Shown here piece after piece: positions 50,601 through 62,368 of a DNA stretch of 64,000 bases. Each line of letters begins with the position of its first letter. The stretch's first letter is position 1. Under the pieces are notes generated by a model that was given only the letters and a program-made list of their open reading frames with translations, ran no database searches and was not told the DNA's origin. A program made the position numbers and the translations under genes. The stretch comes from Maylandia zebra (Eukaryota > Chordata > Actinopteri > Cichliformes > Cichlidae). The stretch spans positions 372,826-436,825 of the forward strand of contig NC_135170.1 of assembly GCF_041146795.1 (NCBI RefSeq). Reading direction: 5' to 3'.

Positions 50601-52182
50601 CAGCAGTGTGGAGAGAAACTGGCCTCAAAACGGTTACAAATGATCCACAAGCATGAAGGAACAACACGAATGTGTGCAGGGATTTGTGTGTAACCTGACG
50701 ACTCACAGGCGCATGCTTCAATCCATACAAATGCAGAGCATTTATCATTCCCCCTTAATAATAAAAGCTTCATATAGAAACGTGCATTCTTTTTGTCTGA
50801 TGATCTGAAACATCTCAGTGTTACACCGGGACACAGCTTACATCTGTGGATCTGTGCAAAGCTAGCAGCGTGAACCTCGTGCATGCAACGTGACGTGTGC
50901 GTATGGGGCGACTCGTGCACACATATTCAAAGTTTTGTACGTGAGCAGGAGGGACGTTAGGCGTAGTTTCAGACATCGGCATGAACAGAAAGCTTATTCA
51001 GAGAAAACGATCCAGCTACTGAAGCTAAACTTCTTCTGTGGTGTGTAAATGATTGGTTTCAGGTTCGGGTAAAAGCTTTACGTGTGCTCACACTGCTTTG
51101 CATTTGTGTGTGTGGACTGAAGCGTGTGCTTGTGAGTCCTCAAACCCCACACACATTTGTAACCTTTTGAGCCAACTTCCTCAGCTTCTCTTCAGCTTGA
51201 TTCTGCTGCAGGAAAAGGTGCCGGTGCTGTGGAGGACGCCACGGTTACTCAAAGGTCCTGGAGAGGCTGCTTCTTGATCCTTCCTCGCTCTTCAGTTTGC
51301 TCACCAGCCTCTTGTCAGGCGGATGCTGCTGCTACTGCTACATTTTTCGTTTAAAAAAAACAAACAAACAAAAAACTATCCAACCACATCTGCTTCTAAG
51401 TGAGAAACTGCTCAGGCCTCGGTGCGTACTCTGGGAGCACTCTCTCTGATTTTGTGGTTAACAAGACTGGAGCAGCACAGGGTCAGTCAGTCACCTCAGA
51501 TCTGAAATATGCCGCCTGCAGACGTTCTCTGGCAGCAGCTGGCTGGAAGCGTCATTGGTCAGAATCGGGAGGCGTCTGAGTCGATGAGGGACAGGAAGTG
51601 ACTGAACAAACTGCTCTCCAGCACAGCTCCTCCCTCACACTGACTCCTCCTGTTCTCTATAAAGCTGTATAATGTACAGATCATTCAGTGACAGCTAAAT
51701 GCTCCGGTCCTCTCTCTGTGTGGCTGTTTTCTTGGACTTACAGTGTACTGAATATTTCTGAATGTAATCTGAACTACTTTCTTACACGGTGCCAGTCTTA
51801 CTGTGTCTGCAAAGCTGTCAGTCAAACGTTCTTCGCGGTGTCATTATGGGCTGTTGTGTGCAGGAGAACAGGTTGAATACTCACCTTTCTCTCCAGCCGC
51901 TCTTCACGGGTCTCTGCTCTTGTCGGAGGCGGGGCATCTCTCGGGTCCTGGTCAGAGAAAGGAGATATTTAACAGGACTAATGCGGGACGGAAGAAGAAG
52001 GGCTAACCAAAGCGCACAGAAGACTTTACATTCACCTCGAAATGTCTGATGAACGGGGCGATCCCACTGTAGGGCTGATTGTGGTGCTTTTCGTGGGGTA
52101 ACTTCACCAGCTGAGGTAGGAAAGGTATTGGGTCCCGTGGAGCAAAGAGGGCCAGGAGGTTGGGTGGTAGGAACTGCGTCAT
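43903..52182 (-). CDS. snrnp70: U1 small nuclear ribonucleoprotein 70 kDa, whole gene
   Basis: Core protein of the U1 snRNP, which recognises 5' splice sites in the nucleus. Nine coding exons join in phase to 466 residues (human 437). The N-terminal U1-70K domain (about 1-95) starts [20 protein letters not shown]. An RRM (about 103-181) has RNP2 LFVARV at 105-110 and RNP1 RGFAFIEY at 144-151; in known U1-70K it binds stem-loop 1 of U1 RNA. Then come [18 protein letters not shown] and a long RS/RD/RE-rich tail that contacts SR proteins, ending with [16 protein letters not shown] non-coding first exon lies upstream, and a candidate poison exon lies at 46783-46900. The gene lies between scaf1 and lin7b, all on one strand. 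Confidence 0.96.
44708..44807 (-). CDS. snrnp70: snrnp70 coding exon 8
   Basis: 100 nt encoding [20 protein letters not shown] and [12 protein letters not shown]. The donor falls in a run of six G; GGGGG|GTGGGT keeps the frame. Confidence 0.93.
44969..45070 (-). CDS. snrnp70: snrnp70 coding exon 7
   Basis: 102 nt encoding the end of the [23 protein letters not shown], and [13 protein letters not shown]. Acceptor CTTCTCCAG, donor GTGAGC. Confidence 0.95.
   Translation of the reverse strand, partial: PPISMLTGRRLMAEGSWWTWKEDVLSKGGVLAG
45071..46782. other. snrnp70 intron between poison exon and coding exon 7
   Basis: No transposon termini were recognised; it appears to be mostly unique sequence. 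Confidence 0.4.
46783..46900 (-). other. Candidate snrnp70 poison exon
   Basis: 118 nt with acceptor CATTGCCACTGCAG and donor GATGG|GTAAGA on the minus strand, between coding exons 6 and 7. Spliced after exon 6 (phase 1, ...CAC T) it reads TCC GCC AAT CTG TGA, a stop in the fifth codon. Mammalian SNRNP70 carries an alternative stop-containing exon (exon 8) at this same place in the gene, used to lower its own level through nonsense-mediated decay. The position and the early stop fit; expression is not shown here. Confidence 0.7.
46901..47774. other. snrnp70 intron between coding exon 6 and poison exon
   Basis: Contains the CA minisatellite at 47463-47616; otherwise unassigned. Confidence 0.4.
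47463..47616. repeat. Compound (CA)n tract with ACGCACGTTCTC units
   Basis: CA runs interrupted three times by CGCACGTTCT, giving a minisatellite-like structure of about 150 bp. Such alternating purine-pyrimidine DNA can adopt Z form. Confidence 0.95.
47775..47856 (-). CDS. snrnp70: snrnp70 coding exon 6
   Basis: 82 nt encoding [20 protein letters not shown] and EHERDMH plus one base. It holds the RNP1 motif of the RRM. Donor CACT|GTGAGT. Confidence 0.95.
47857..49604. other. snrnp70 intron 5
   Basis: No exon or recognisable transposon termini; unassigned. Confidence 0.4.
49605..49667 (-). CDS. snrnp70: snrnp70 coding exon 5
   Basis: 63 nt, phase 0, encoding [20 protein letters not shown] and R in the RRM, between RNP2 and RNP1. 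Confidence 0.95.
49770..49834 (-). CDS. snrnp70: snrnp70 coding exon 4
   Basis: 65 nt completing W89, then [20 protein letters not shown] and V; holds RNP2. Donor GTTAGT. Confidence 0.95.
49923..49977 (-). CDS. snrnp70: snrnp70 coding exon 3
   Basis: 55 nt encoding [18 protein letters not shown] and one base of W89, the helix leading to the RRM. Confidence 0.95.
49978..51884. other. snrnp70 intron 2
   Basis: No exon or transposon termini recognised. Confidence 0.4.
51885..51947 (-). CDS. snrnp70: snrnp70 coding exon 2
   Basis: 63 nt, phase 0, encoding [20 protein letters not shown] and K, part of the N-terminal U1-70K domain. Confidence 0.95.
52036..52182 (-). CDS. snrnp70: snrnp70 coding exon 1
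   Basis: 147 nt from ATG (52182-52180) to donor GTGAAT; encodes residues 1-49, including [20 protein letters not shown] and [16 protein letters not shown]. Upstream, an acceptor TTGCAATAG ends at 52190, so the start codon lies 7 nt into this exon. Confidence 0.95.
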
Positions 52183-52515
52183 TTTTCACCTATTGCAACA
52201 ACAGGGGGATCACTTCATTGACGCTTATATGCTGGTCAATCCGGGCATTAAAGCAAGCACGCGACAGCCCCAAGAGCGGAAGTTCTCGGTACATGCTAAC
52301 TGTTGTCCTGATTACGACGACACTCCTACAACCATAAGGCTAGCACGCGTTTCATTTTCACCCAACATCTTCCTTAACTTACAAACAGCACGGCAACGAT
52401 ATCTGAAATGTACGCGCTAACAGCTTTTACTTTAAGTCCTATCGACTTGTTTAGCGCTTAATTGAGCCTTTCGAATTAGCCACCAAGCTCACTATGCTAA
52501 CATGCGGAGTCTTAC

Positions 52516-52720
52516 CTTCTCTCCTCCAGCGTTTAGCAAATTTCAGATCATGTAGCAGAAGAAGAAGCGCGAGATCAGGTAGACCAGGTCCTTTGTGACA
52601 AACTTACTTCGACTGAAGGAGATAATATACTTGGATCTATTAGTAACAAGAATCTGATCTTCAGGGTACCCACAGCGTGCAGCGGCGACAAATAGCTAAC
52701 TGTGTCGAGTTCGCAAATAA
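52516..52720 (-). promoter_or_regulatory. snrnp70 non-coding first exon and promoter region
   Basis: A consensus donor GAGAAG|GTAAGACT with its boundary at 52516 matches the acceptor at 52190, giving a 5' untranslated intron of 326 bp. The transcription start should lie within about 200 bp to the right. The exact start is not visible. Confidence 0.55.
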
Positions 52721-55060
52721 AATGGCGGGATGCCGCAAAATAACGACAATTGTCGTAAAACGAATCGTTCAGGAAATGCGTTGAGTCGACATTATGATAT
52801 TGTTCGGAGTGTTTATGAAGGAAAACAAAGTCAAATAGGGTGTTAATGTTTTATTAAACTTGTGTAAGCAATATATACATAAATTTCGTTTTTTAAGACC
52901 AAACCAACCCTACACTGGAAAAACGATTTAAACTTGTTGGTTAAATCTTTGACTTTAGTTAAAAAAAACTGCATTTTTGTTTACTTTTTGGAAGACTTTG
53001 ATTTAGTGAGTTAATACTCTGTTAACCTTTATGATTCCGTCTTTATATCTTTATTTTCTTTGTACAAAGTTTGCTAATTGGTACGAAGTTTATATTTTCT
53101 GAATGAATAATATATGGTGCATAACTTGATTTTGCTAATAAAAAAAGTTTTGAGTCGACATTAATTTATGAAAAGAAAGACACACCCTCTGACTCTTCAC
53201 AGCCTTTTGTAGCGTATGAGACAAAGCGATTGTTGTTCCAGAAAAAGTCCAAAATAACTGGATCGTTTTGGTTCCTTTGAAGATATAACCAACAAAGTCA
53301 TGGATAGAGCCTGAAACGAAGCTACGACGGAATATTAGAGCTACTTTAAAAATCAAGTCAAAATATGCAGATTACAGTTGTTTCAAAACAAACCGCCAAT
53401 AATTCATTTGTATTGTGCATTAATAAAATAATAACTTCACTCCCCGTCGGATTGTACAGCCCGATCCGGCGGGGAGGTGTGGGAAGCGGTCGGGCGCGCC
53501 ACTTCCGGCTCTGCTCTCTCCTCTCTGTCACCTTTTCTATCCCTTTGAAGAACTGAGGCTCCATAAATGCTAAAGAGGTATTATTTGTCAGTTGCAGTGA
53601 ATAGAAAATAAACTGTAGGAAACTAAGCAGAAGAAAGAAGAAGAAACATAACATTTTAACATAAACCAGTGACACTCTGGGGCCTGATCAACCCTGGCTC
53701 GGCCTCCTTGGATGAGGGTGTCTAGTAGTGATGGGATTTCCGGCTCTTTTTAGAGAATCGGCTCTTTCTTTTCGTTCTGTTGGGGACACCTAGCCTGGCA
53801 CGGCACGTGCCTTCCAGATGAGCTGGAGCCGGTCAAACAGATGTGTGGTAAACGCTTCCGCCAAACCAGGAAGTAAACACTGGATATTCTGTTTGTGTGG
53901 CCACATTTAAACAGTTCGTCATTCTTGTTGCTCTTGACCAATAAAATATTAAAGTTTCCAGCCAACTACTGCCCCCTTGTGGCCAAGCGCCAAGCCTACA
54001 GGCAGCTTGACTTCATTAGGTCGGGCGCGTTTAGCTCCCATTTCATTCACGTTACATTTGTAACTTTCAGGGTTTCACATTCTTGTGTCTTTCAAATAAA
54101 CTAGTAAACTAAATGAAATGGTTGTATTTCTTTTTAGCTTACGCTGGTAAGAAATGTCCAATTACACACATGAAGTTCTAGAAAATGCCACTCTTATTGG
54201 TTAAGATGATTTTAGAATTCATTTTATTCCATAACAAAGAAATGTGTTTTGGACAAATATTACACACTAATATTTGACTATTGTTGTAACATCACATCCT
54301 GTTAGTGTAGTCTGCCTGTGTCTGTTCTCTGCACAGGAATTCAACTTGGAAAATGACGTGTTAGTGGATTGTGTGTGCATTTATGTAACGAAGGTCACGT
54401 GGGACCATCGTGTAGTGTTTATTAAGAACAGCTGGGGCCAAAATAGATAAGCGATCGACACAGCTGGCCAGAGTTTGTAGTTATATACTGTCTGTTATAT
54501 TATTATAGTTTAGTCTACAGGCTGTGTCCAAGTTCAGGGGCTGCAGCCTTTGAAGGACCCTGCCCAGTCTGAGGGTGGTTAAACTGGACGGTCTAGCCTG
54601 CGACGTGAGGCTCCAGCAGCAGCTACAGCTGTGGTAGACGGTCAAGAAAGTCCTGAACAGTCTCTCTATGAACAGAAACACTGACAGAGAGCAGACAAAA
54701 TAAATAATACAATGTTTACCAGTGTTAAGCAACATTTATAGTGTGTTGGTCATTTTATAAAGAGACTGAGTATAACTGTCAGTCTCAGTAACATGCACAG
54801 AATACACAATAAAAGAAGTGAGAAATCAGCAGTGACCAACAGCCTACAAGCTGCCTGTAAAGACACAGGGACGCAGTACTTCTGTTTAGTATTGTTTAAC
54901 TCCTTTGGGTGTGCAGCTGGGTATCACGTCTCCTCTCAGTCTGGATGTTGATATAAAGGAGAGGAGAAACATTTAATTCAATACTATTAAAAAAGGTCCT
55001 GTAATTAGTCCCACCATTGAGACACTTCTAACAAATCCAACCAACAAAAACTAAGAACTA
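52721..55060. other. Intergenic region between scaf1 and snrnp70
   Basis: No coding frame of a known family. It is AT-rich in the middle, with no transposon termini recognised. Confidence 0.45.
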
Positions 55061-55080
55061 GCCCCTTGACAAAGGTAGGA

Positions 55081-55344
55081 TTTATTGCAGGGTTCAATCT
55101 GGGACTGAATTAGCTCACGAGTGTCTAGACAGGATCTACTTACTGAACCTTGAGTTCATGATACATTTGGAAAGGAATATTTACAACATGATTACAGCGA
55201 TGAGGATACATACTTCTACATGAAAGTATAGACAAGGGAAGGTACGGAAACAATAAAATTAGGCAATGACAATCAGCGAACTGCTCACGTATTGAGTAGA
55301 TTGTGGCAAAGGTGGAACATCCCCCCCCACCCAAAAGTCTTGTA
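55081..55344 (-). other. scaf1 3' untranslated region
   Basis: From the TAA at 55347-55345 to an AATAAA signal on the minus strand at 55086-55081, about 280 nt. Confidence 0.6.
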
Positions 55345-55503
55345 TTAGGCAGAGGGATGCAGGGCTCCTGGCTCCCTGTCATCCCTTTCTTCCTCGTCCA
55401 TTTTGCGCCCGTGTTTACGGAAGTATTTGTAGCGCTGAACATACAGCTTCACAAGGTTGCTGACTTTGACTGGGTTGATTTCTCCAGTGCGGCTGTGGCA
55501 GAT
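55345..55503 (-). CDS. scaf1: scaf1 last coding exon
   Basis: 159 nt encoding [40 protein letters not shown] and a short tail ending HPSA. It is the most conserved end of the family. Confidence 0.95.
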   Translation of the reverse strand: MCHSRTGEINPVKVSNLVKLYVQRYKYFRKHGRKMDEEERDDREPGALHPSA

Positions 55504-58500
55504 CTAAGACAAAGACACAGTGTGATTAAACAGTAACAACTCAGAACACAAGTACAGAGCTTCATTTATGGACGCACAGATCAGACATTTTGACTAGATG
55601 CTGGTCCAATCCCATCATAAAAGCTCCAATGAAAGAGCAGGACGATCCACTCAGGTGCACTGAGTGGCAGCTGATAGCTAGCATAGCAAAGAGAAAGCTA
55701 ACAGTAGAGGGTCAGCAGTTACAAAGTACTCCACGCCCGTGACACCAACAGCGTTCCTTTGTGTGTCTGCAGAGTGTGACTGTGTTCATGTGAGGCTGCA
55801 TGAATGAAATGCACACATGGTGAGTCTTTGTTCTTACGTTCTCTGGACGAGCTGCCATCGTGCTTTTACTGCTCGTGATTAAAAAACCTGATGCAACCTT
55901 ATTTCACCTCACCTTTCTCTGGCCACTGAGGACATGTGTGCAGGTGTGTGCTTATAGGAAAATCAGAAGAATAGACTCGTGCCAGTGTGGATGAATACAA
56001 GCTGATCTGAGACTAATGCAAATAAACTATGCTAATAATGTCAATATTCATATATTAGTCTTAATTATTCTTAATTCATATTATTTTACTGATAAATACC
56101 AATTCACTAAATGTACATTATTGCATTTATTTGTTAATGTAGTACACAAAGGTACCAGGCTCTCAGTGGAAACATCCATAGTTTTATTGTAGAAATGCTG
56201 CATGTTGTAGCCACACTGTCAACTTGACGCTGCTGTAGCGACAAAGTGCAAAGTCATCATGAGCCATGTGATATATAAGACAGTGCTACGTGTGTGGTTG
56301 GATTTGTGTGTGAAGGCTCACCTTATGCACTGCTTTCCTGAGGATGTCTTTGTATTCTTCCTTGTTGATGTCTTTGCGTTGGTAGTAAGGCTTGATCGCC
56401 AGCTTGACCTCCTCTACTGCCCGCTCCTGTGTATGCAGCTTCTTTAGGTACTGTGCAATTCAGGTAAGAATCATGTTAAATAAAGGAACCCACACAAACA
56501 ACACAGCAAATACAAAAAGGCCACAGCTAAACCCAGGGGGTGAAGCAGGACCACTGCTAAGCCCCGTCCCACCAGCACAGGCTTGTTCAGCCTGGAGGGC
56601 ACACTGCTCTCATCAGGAAGTTCAAGTTTACCTTATCCGGGTCTTTGCTCTCATTGTCCCATCCAGTGTCACTAGAACTCCCAGACACACCTGTCATCCC
56701 CACAGGTACGATGGAGGGTGGAGTCTGAGCGCATCCACCAGCTAATGACGGGTGCAGATGTGAAGGTGGGGTTTTAGTGCAGCTAACCAATGGGAGGGAG
56801 CCGTGCAGAATGAACTGGGCTGGGCTCAGTCCAGGAGGTGGGGGGAGAGAGGGAGGGGGAGGAATTTGTAAGGATGAAGAGGAAGAGGACGCCGAGGGAG
56901 TGAGAACATGCTGCTGGGACTGGTTCTGATTGGCCTGTGAGAGCATCTGCACGTGAGAAAGGAGACAAACGAGTCGACGGTCATTCAAACAACAACAGGA
57001 TCATCATTTCAAAAAGGCTGCACACAGCAAGGTCCCACTCTAGCACAGTGTGTGTGAGTGGCCTCCTAAGAACGTGCGCTAAAATGTTCCTCCCCACTGC
57101 AGATGAATGAAGCTCCACTGAGTCACCTGGCTGGTTGCTTGAATGAACTCTTGTGCTTTGGCTCTGCTGGCAATATTGGCCTCTTCCATTTTGAAGAGCA
57201 GAGCAGTCACTGTGAGAAACAACAGACTGTTTAGGGAAACAGACTGACAAACACACACAATCATGTTTTATAACAGGGCAGCATGATCTTTAAAACTAGA
57301 GATGCATTCATATGATTGTCTAAAAGATTAAAACAGTGCTGCACAGCCCGTGCTGCCCTCGGACACAAACTGTACTGTCAGTCTACACTTTACCAGAAGC
57401 CTGGAAAATACTCCGACAGCGACCAGCAACATGTGGAAAATTTGAACCTGTCCTAAGTTTACCCCCCGTCCCTTCTGATAGGTTGTCCCATGAAGGAAAG
57501 AAGTGCTGCTGCTGTCAAAGCTCTTCTGGTCGCCTCTTTGCTGCCACTGTGTCACACATGCTCCCTCATGCACACATCTACTTTGATTAATCTGTAAGTT
57601 ACTGTCAAATGTCCAACAGCATTAAAAAAGTGTTCTGATGATGTTTAAGTGCAAAGGTGAGTGAAATGCTGGTGCAGTAACTCTTCATTTTCTCCACAAC
57701 ACTAAGAACTACTTCAGTAATCTCATACACTTAGGTCGATGTGAAGAAATGCTAGTAACAGCAAAACCCTGTCAGTGACAACCTGGTTCAAATAGGAGAG
57801 ACCATGTGACCCAACTCTGCACCCACTAAATGCCCAGCTGTGCACACTACTAACAGTTTAGTCTCTGCGTTTGAATAATGTGCCTTCTCTGCATAGGGAG
57901 AGTCAACTTACATGCTAAGACACCTCCGGTTGTGCAGTCCACCCCAGTCTGGAGACTCCAAGGAAGAGTGGGTGCAGGAGCTGGAGGGGGAGGAGGCAGC
58001 GGCTTACCAGCAGATGAAGAGGACACAGATGAGGATGGGTCAGAAGAAGACAGAGGTAGAGCCAGGGAAGGGAGACCACAGACGGTTGAGGACAAGGAAG
58101 AAGGCGAGCCCAGAGATTTTGACAGATCATCCTGACTTGGCAGCTTGGCCGTGGGCAGGGCGCTGCTGAGACCAGCTCCTTGTGAGGGGGCCAGGTTGGA
58201 AGGACTGGATGCTGGTTGTGTAGGACTCGGCTGTTTTGGACAGTCCTCAGTTAAGAAAGAAGGATCTGGAGTCTTACAGCTGCTGTCTACAGTTTGAGAG
58301 TCTGGTGAAGACTCCCTGGTGTCCCGCAACGATGGTGCAACAGGTGGCGGAGGGGTCTGAGGAGGTGACGAGGATGGTGGGAGCACACTAGTGGAGGAGG
58401 ATGTGGACGAGGAGGAAGAGCAGGGTGCGGGGCCAGCTTGGCCAATATGTGGACTGACCGACTTGCTCGCATCTCCAACGCCTGACTGAACATCTAAGGA

Positions 58501-61320
58501 GACACCCCCACCCCAGGCTTCGGACATGACTTTAGTTTGGCTGCTGCCTCCGGCGGCCAACCCCGCTGCTTCGGCCTTTTCTCTCGTCTTCTTGGCCAGG
58601 CGGCGGCGCCGCTTTGTTACCAGAGAGGATGAAGGGGAGGAAGCTGAGGAGGAAGTGGATGTAATGGAGCTGGGTTTTGCTTTCTTGGATTTCAGTCCTG
58701 CAGGACCGGTCAGCGATGATGGCGGTGCGGATAGACCGCTGCGTTTTCCCATACTGACCAGGTCTTTACTCCGCCCACCCAGTGACAGTGGTTCTGAACA
58801 AGGTTTCAGAAAAGGTGACCTGCTTTCATTGTCCCTGCAGAACACAACTGCAATTGAGCCACCCACCACAGACCCCCCAGTACTGCCTGCTGCACCACCT
58901 GGGCCGAGAAGGTCCATGTTCAGTTTTCCAGAGCCAACCGAAGACCCCGTGGTACTGCTTACGCCTTCGCGCACCAGAACCGACACTTTAGACTGAAGCT
59001 TACCTTTCTGACTAGCACCACCTTCTTTCTTGGACTTCCCAGAGCGACTCGTGTCTTTTCTGCTCTCCTTGTCCCGATCTTTGTCTTTTTTGATCTTCCT
59101 GGTTCGCTTTGCTGATGGGAAGCCAGGGGAAACAGAGGCAGATCCGGAAGAGACCATCAGTGAAGAGAGGCATTTGCTTTTGGTTGTACTGGCAGGAGCC
59201 GAAGCTTCAGAGCGGGCAATTTTCTTTAATGTGCGAGATTTCTTTTTGGGTTCATGTCCAGTCTTGGGCGTAGCTGCAGCTTTAGGGCTGGGGACGGGAG
59301 CCTCTGGAGGCAGAGCAGCAGGGGGCGTGTCCTCCAAAGATGGGTAGTCTGAGTCTAAAGCTTCACCATCCAAAGACAACACATCAATCTCCAGTTTGTC
59401 TGAATAGCGGTCTGACTCATAGCTGTGATACCTGGGAGGCGAGAGCGACTGCGATCGGCTCTGACAACTGCCTTGTTTCCCTGCCTCTCCAGCTGAATGC
59501 CATTTTCTCTTCTTTTTACAGGGCTTGTCGGAGTCCTTTGTGGCTCTTCCAGGAGAGGATGGGGTAAGTCTCGGAGACCCGGGAACGGTGGTGGTCGTAG
59601 TGGTGGTTGTGACCGTAATGGTTCGCTTAATAGCGAAGAGGTCAGACCCACTGAGGTCTTGGATGGACGGAGGTATGACGGGACGACCGTCTCGTCTCCT
59701 ATCCCTGTCACGTTCCCTTTCTCTGTTGCCTTCTCTCTTTTCTCTGCTTCTTTTGGACCGCTCTGAAATGCCTCGCTCTCTGCTCCTTGAATGATGTTTT
59801 CCCTTCCTTTCCTTCTCCCTCTTTCTGGAGCTAAAATCTTCATCCCGTCCATCTCGCCTGTGGCTACTGATGCGATTGTGTTCCCTCCCTCTGTCGGTGT
59901 CTCTGTCCCGATCTCCAGTCCGGCTCCGGTGTTTATCCCTTTCCCTCTCTTTGTGCCTTTCTTCAGACAGGCTGGAAAGCGACCATCTGGTGTGGCCATC
60001 TCTTCTTGAAGAATTGCAGGACCGTGAAGTCTCTGGGCTGCTGTGCCATCTTTTCTTCCTCTTCCGACTGCTGCTCCTGCTGCTCCTTCTGCCTTTATCC
60101 TCTTTGCCCATCTTTTGCGCCTTTTTCTTGTTCGACTCCTGAGCCCACTCTTTGCCTTTCCTTCTCTTTTTTCTTCTAATCTCCTTTTCTCCGTCTTTTC
60201 TATCTTTGCTTTTTTGCTGGCTGTGGCCCTTGGAGCTTTTGGAGGACTTGCAGCACTTGCCACCCTGATCTTCAGGAGGCGTTAAAGGGGACGAGGATGT
60301 AGAGGTTGGAGGATGAGAAGGAGGCGGTGGTGGTGGTGGTGGCGGCGGCTGGGGAGAGCAGGGTGAAGAAGCAGGAAAGGAGAGATATCGTTCCTTCCTT
60401 CTGCTGACCAGCTTCCTTCTCAGATCCTCTACTCCTACCACAGGCTCATCCTTGAGCTCGCTGTCTACTTCCCAGCTGCCCTCTGTGCAAACGGACACAA
60501 AGCCATCCCCATCTAGCACTCGGAAGATTCGCTCTGGCTTTGACCCAAAGAAGGAGATGCTGGGAGAACTCAGGGGGAGGGTTTCCTCTACAGGTCTCTT
60601 ACTGCTCCCATCTCTTTCAATGGCTCCAACTATCTCGCCCTCCTCTATCTCAGAGTGATCTGAATCAGCTTTCATGGTGCTACAGTCCACCCTCCTCCTC
60701 AGAGGGAGCTGAGTGCTCAGACAGGCGCTTGGAAGGTCAGTGAAGGTGTCTGTGGAATCTGGAGGTTCCTCCACCTTCTCCTTTTCTTCTCTTATAGTGT
60801 TTCTCTTCAGTACCCTTGCTTTGCCACTCTCATCATCAACATCTGACGCTGGGGAACCCGTGGGGTCAAAAGGATCGTATTTCTCCCCTTCCCCCACCTC
60901 CTTCATCTCAGTTCCTTCTTTTGCTCCATTATTTGGATTGAAAGGATTGTACATCACCCTTTTCCTCTCCTGTTTTTCACAGTCAGCACTTTGTTGCATT
61001 AAAGTGTGAGGCAAACAGTCTGAGGAAGCGGTACTGCATGTAGGTTTGGAGAGAGACTGCGTAGCTATAGAGGCAGAGCTGGAGGAAACCCTGGCTCTCT
61101 CTGTTCCATTGAATTGGCTTTTTACATGGCTGGGATAAACTGATGTGTTGGCACATATAGAGGAGGATGTAGACAATGGAGAAGATGGACCGGTTGAAGG
61201 AGATGATGCAGAAAACGAAGGTGAGTAGGAAGGAGGGCTCTTTGAGGTCTCTTCAACTCCACCTGGGGAAGAGAAGGCCCTAGGCCTCCTTCTGAAGCCT
61301 GATGCCAAAGTCAAGTCCAT
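55345..61320 (-). CDS. scaf1: SR-related CTD-associated factor 1, whole gene
   Basis: A nuclear protein thought to link the phosphorylated C-terminal domain of RNA polymerase II to splicing. Five coding exons join in phase to 1,364 residues from the ATG at 61320 (human about 1,310). Visible in order: YNPFNPN and YDPFDPTG motifs, [13 protein letters not shown], a poly-proline run (about 325-335), an RS/KR-rich region (about 370-550), IPPSIQDL with [11 protein letters not shown] (about 550-570), [15 protein letters not shown] (about 770), [15 protein letters not shown] (about 1000), then the conserved C terminus. An in-frame TAG lies at 61374-61372, so 61320 is the first usable ATG. The long N-terminal part of mammalian SCAF1 is not seen upstream. 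Confidence 0.92.
55504..56321. other. scaf1 intron 4
   Basis: No exon or repeat recognised. Confidence 0.4.
56322..56450 (-). CDS. scaf1: scaf1 coding exon 4
   Basis: 129 nt, phase 0, encoding [40 protein letters not shown] and VHK, nearly identical to mammalian SCAF1. Confidence 0.95.
56632..56946 (-). CDS. scaf1: scaf1 coding exon 3
   Basis: 315 nt, phase 0. Encodes a proline- and serine-rich linker ([32 protein letters not shown]) ending DNESKDPDK. Less conserved than its neighbours. Confidence 0.9.
57127..57209 (-). CDS. scaf1: scaf1 coding exon 2
   Basis: 83 nt completing a leucine, then [20 protein letters not shown] and FIQATSQ, a conserved helical block. Confidence 0.95.
57210..57911. 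other. scaf1 intron 1 (coding)
   Basis: No exon or repeat recognised. Confidence 0.4.
57912..61320 (-). CDS. scaf1: scaf1 large coding exon 1
   Basis: 3,409 nt with no stop, from [16 protein letters not shown] to [10 protein letters not shown], with donor CAT|GTAAGT. It holds the RS-rich region. The long open frames on the other strand and other frames here reflect its biased serine/arginine codons and are not genes. Confidence 0.92.
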
Positions 61321-62368
61321 GAGCCAGAAATACTGGTGGGTCAGAAAGTGAGGGAAGTAATACTGAGACACCTAGGGCGTGGCAGGTCACACCAGAAAAC
61401 AGGGCTCAGGAACCAACCTTGCAGGAAGAAAAGAACATGTGTCACTTTACGTTACAATATAATCCACGTGGAAAGGCTCCCTGGAGAGCCTACGATCCTG
61501 ACACATGAATATCATGGAGGATCCTCAGACTGTTTCTACAGTTGTGTTGTCAGAGTGAGGGCATGTCTTCAGTACAGAGAAACTAAGAAAAGACTGACTG
61601 AACAAATTTGAATGATATTATTGTTACAAAGAGCTAAATATGCATCTGCAGTCGGGACTCTGTTTGGAGTCCAGTCATATGAAACAGAAGACCCGAGCCA
61701 GTCTGAGGGGTCCGCCGAGCCCCACTGCGCTCTCACCAGGGTGAGCTGAGAGACGGCTGAAGGCAGCCGGAGGAGGAGTGGACCCCACACCGGATCAACA
61801 GACACATTTTTCAGTCCACGCTCACTGAACACAATCATTAAAAACTGCGCAGCACATGACTGCGTCTCTGTTGTTTACACGGTGGATTACACGTTACCGT
61901 CGTTCTCCTTCTGTTGGGATGCTTACGTGATTTCTGAGTTGTAAAAGAAGAGAACAATATATTTAGCTTCCATATCAGGGACTCACTTCTCAGTGCTTGT
62001 CACAGATAGCATTATCATTAGCTTTCCGTGGCTGGACAGCGCGTTGGTTGCTTTACAAAACATCTGTCCGCCTTGCGTTTTGACCATTAGCTTCATTATG
62101 TGTAATGCGGATTTGTCAGCGGTCGCACACTCGATTGATTATCAGACGCTAAAAATGTCTGGCGGCAGATTTTCAGTTACCCATGCAGCTAATTAGCTTA
62201 GCGCAGCTAGCAAGGAGAGCAGTATGTTGATGGGTTCCCTTCATGCCGGTCGCCTTCTGTCTCAGGCCAAAGCCACCGCTTCACATCTACTGGCTGTTAC
62301 TTTGTCAGACATTCAGTCAAACCACGAAATTAGACATATGCTGCTTTTTGTGGTGTTTAAATACGTAC
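61321..62368. other. scaf1 5' intron
   Basis: Between the donor at 62369 and the first coding exon. Candidate acceptors on the minus strand are CTGACCCACCAG (ending about 61336) and CGCCCTAG (about 61372). No exon for the mammalian-type N terminus was found. Confidence 0.45.

Noticed and set aside
57878-60743. Plus-strand frames opposite scaf1
   Set aside because: Shadows of the biased serine/arginine codons of the large scaf1 exon.
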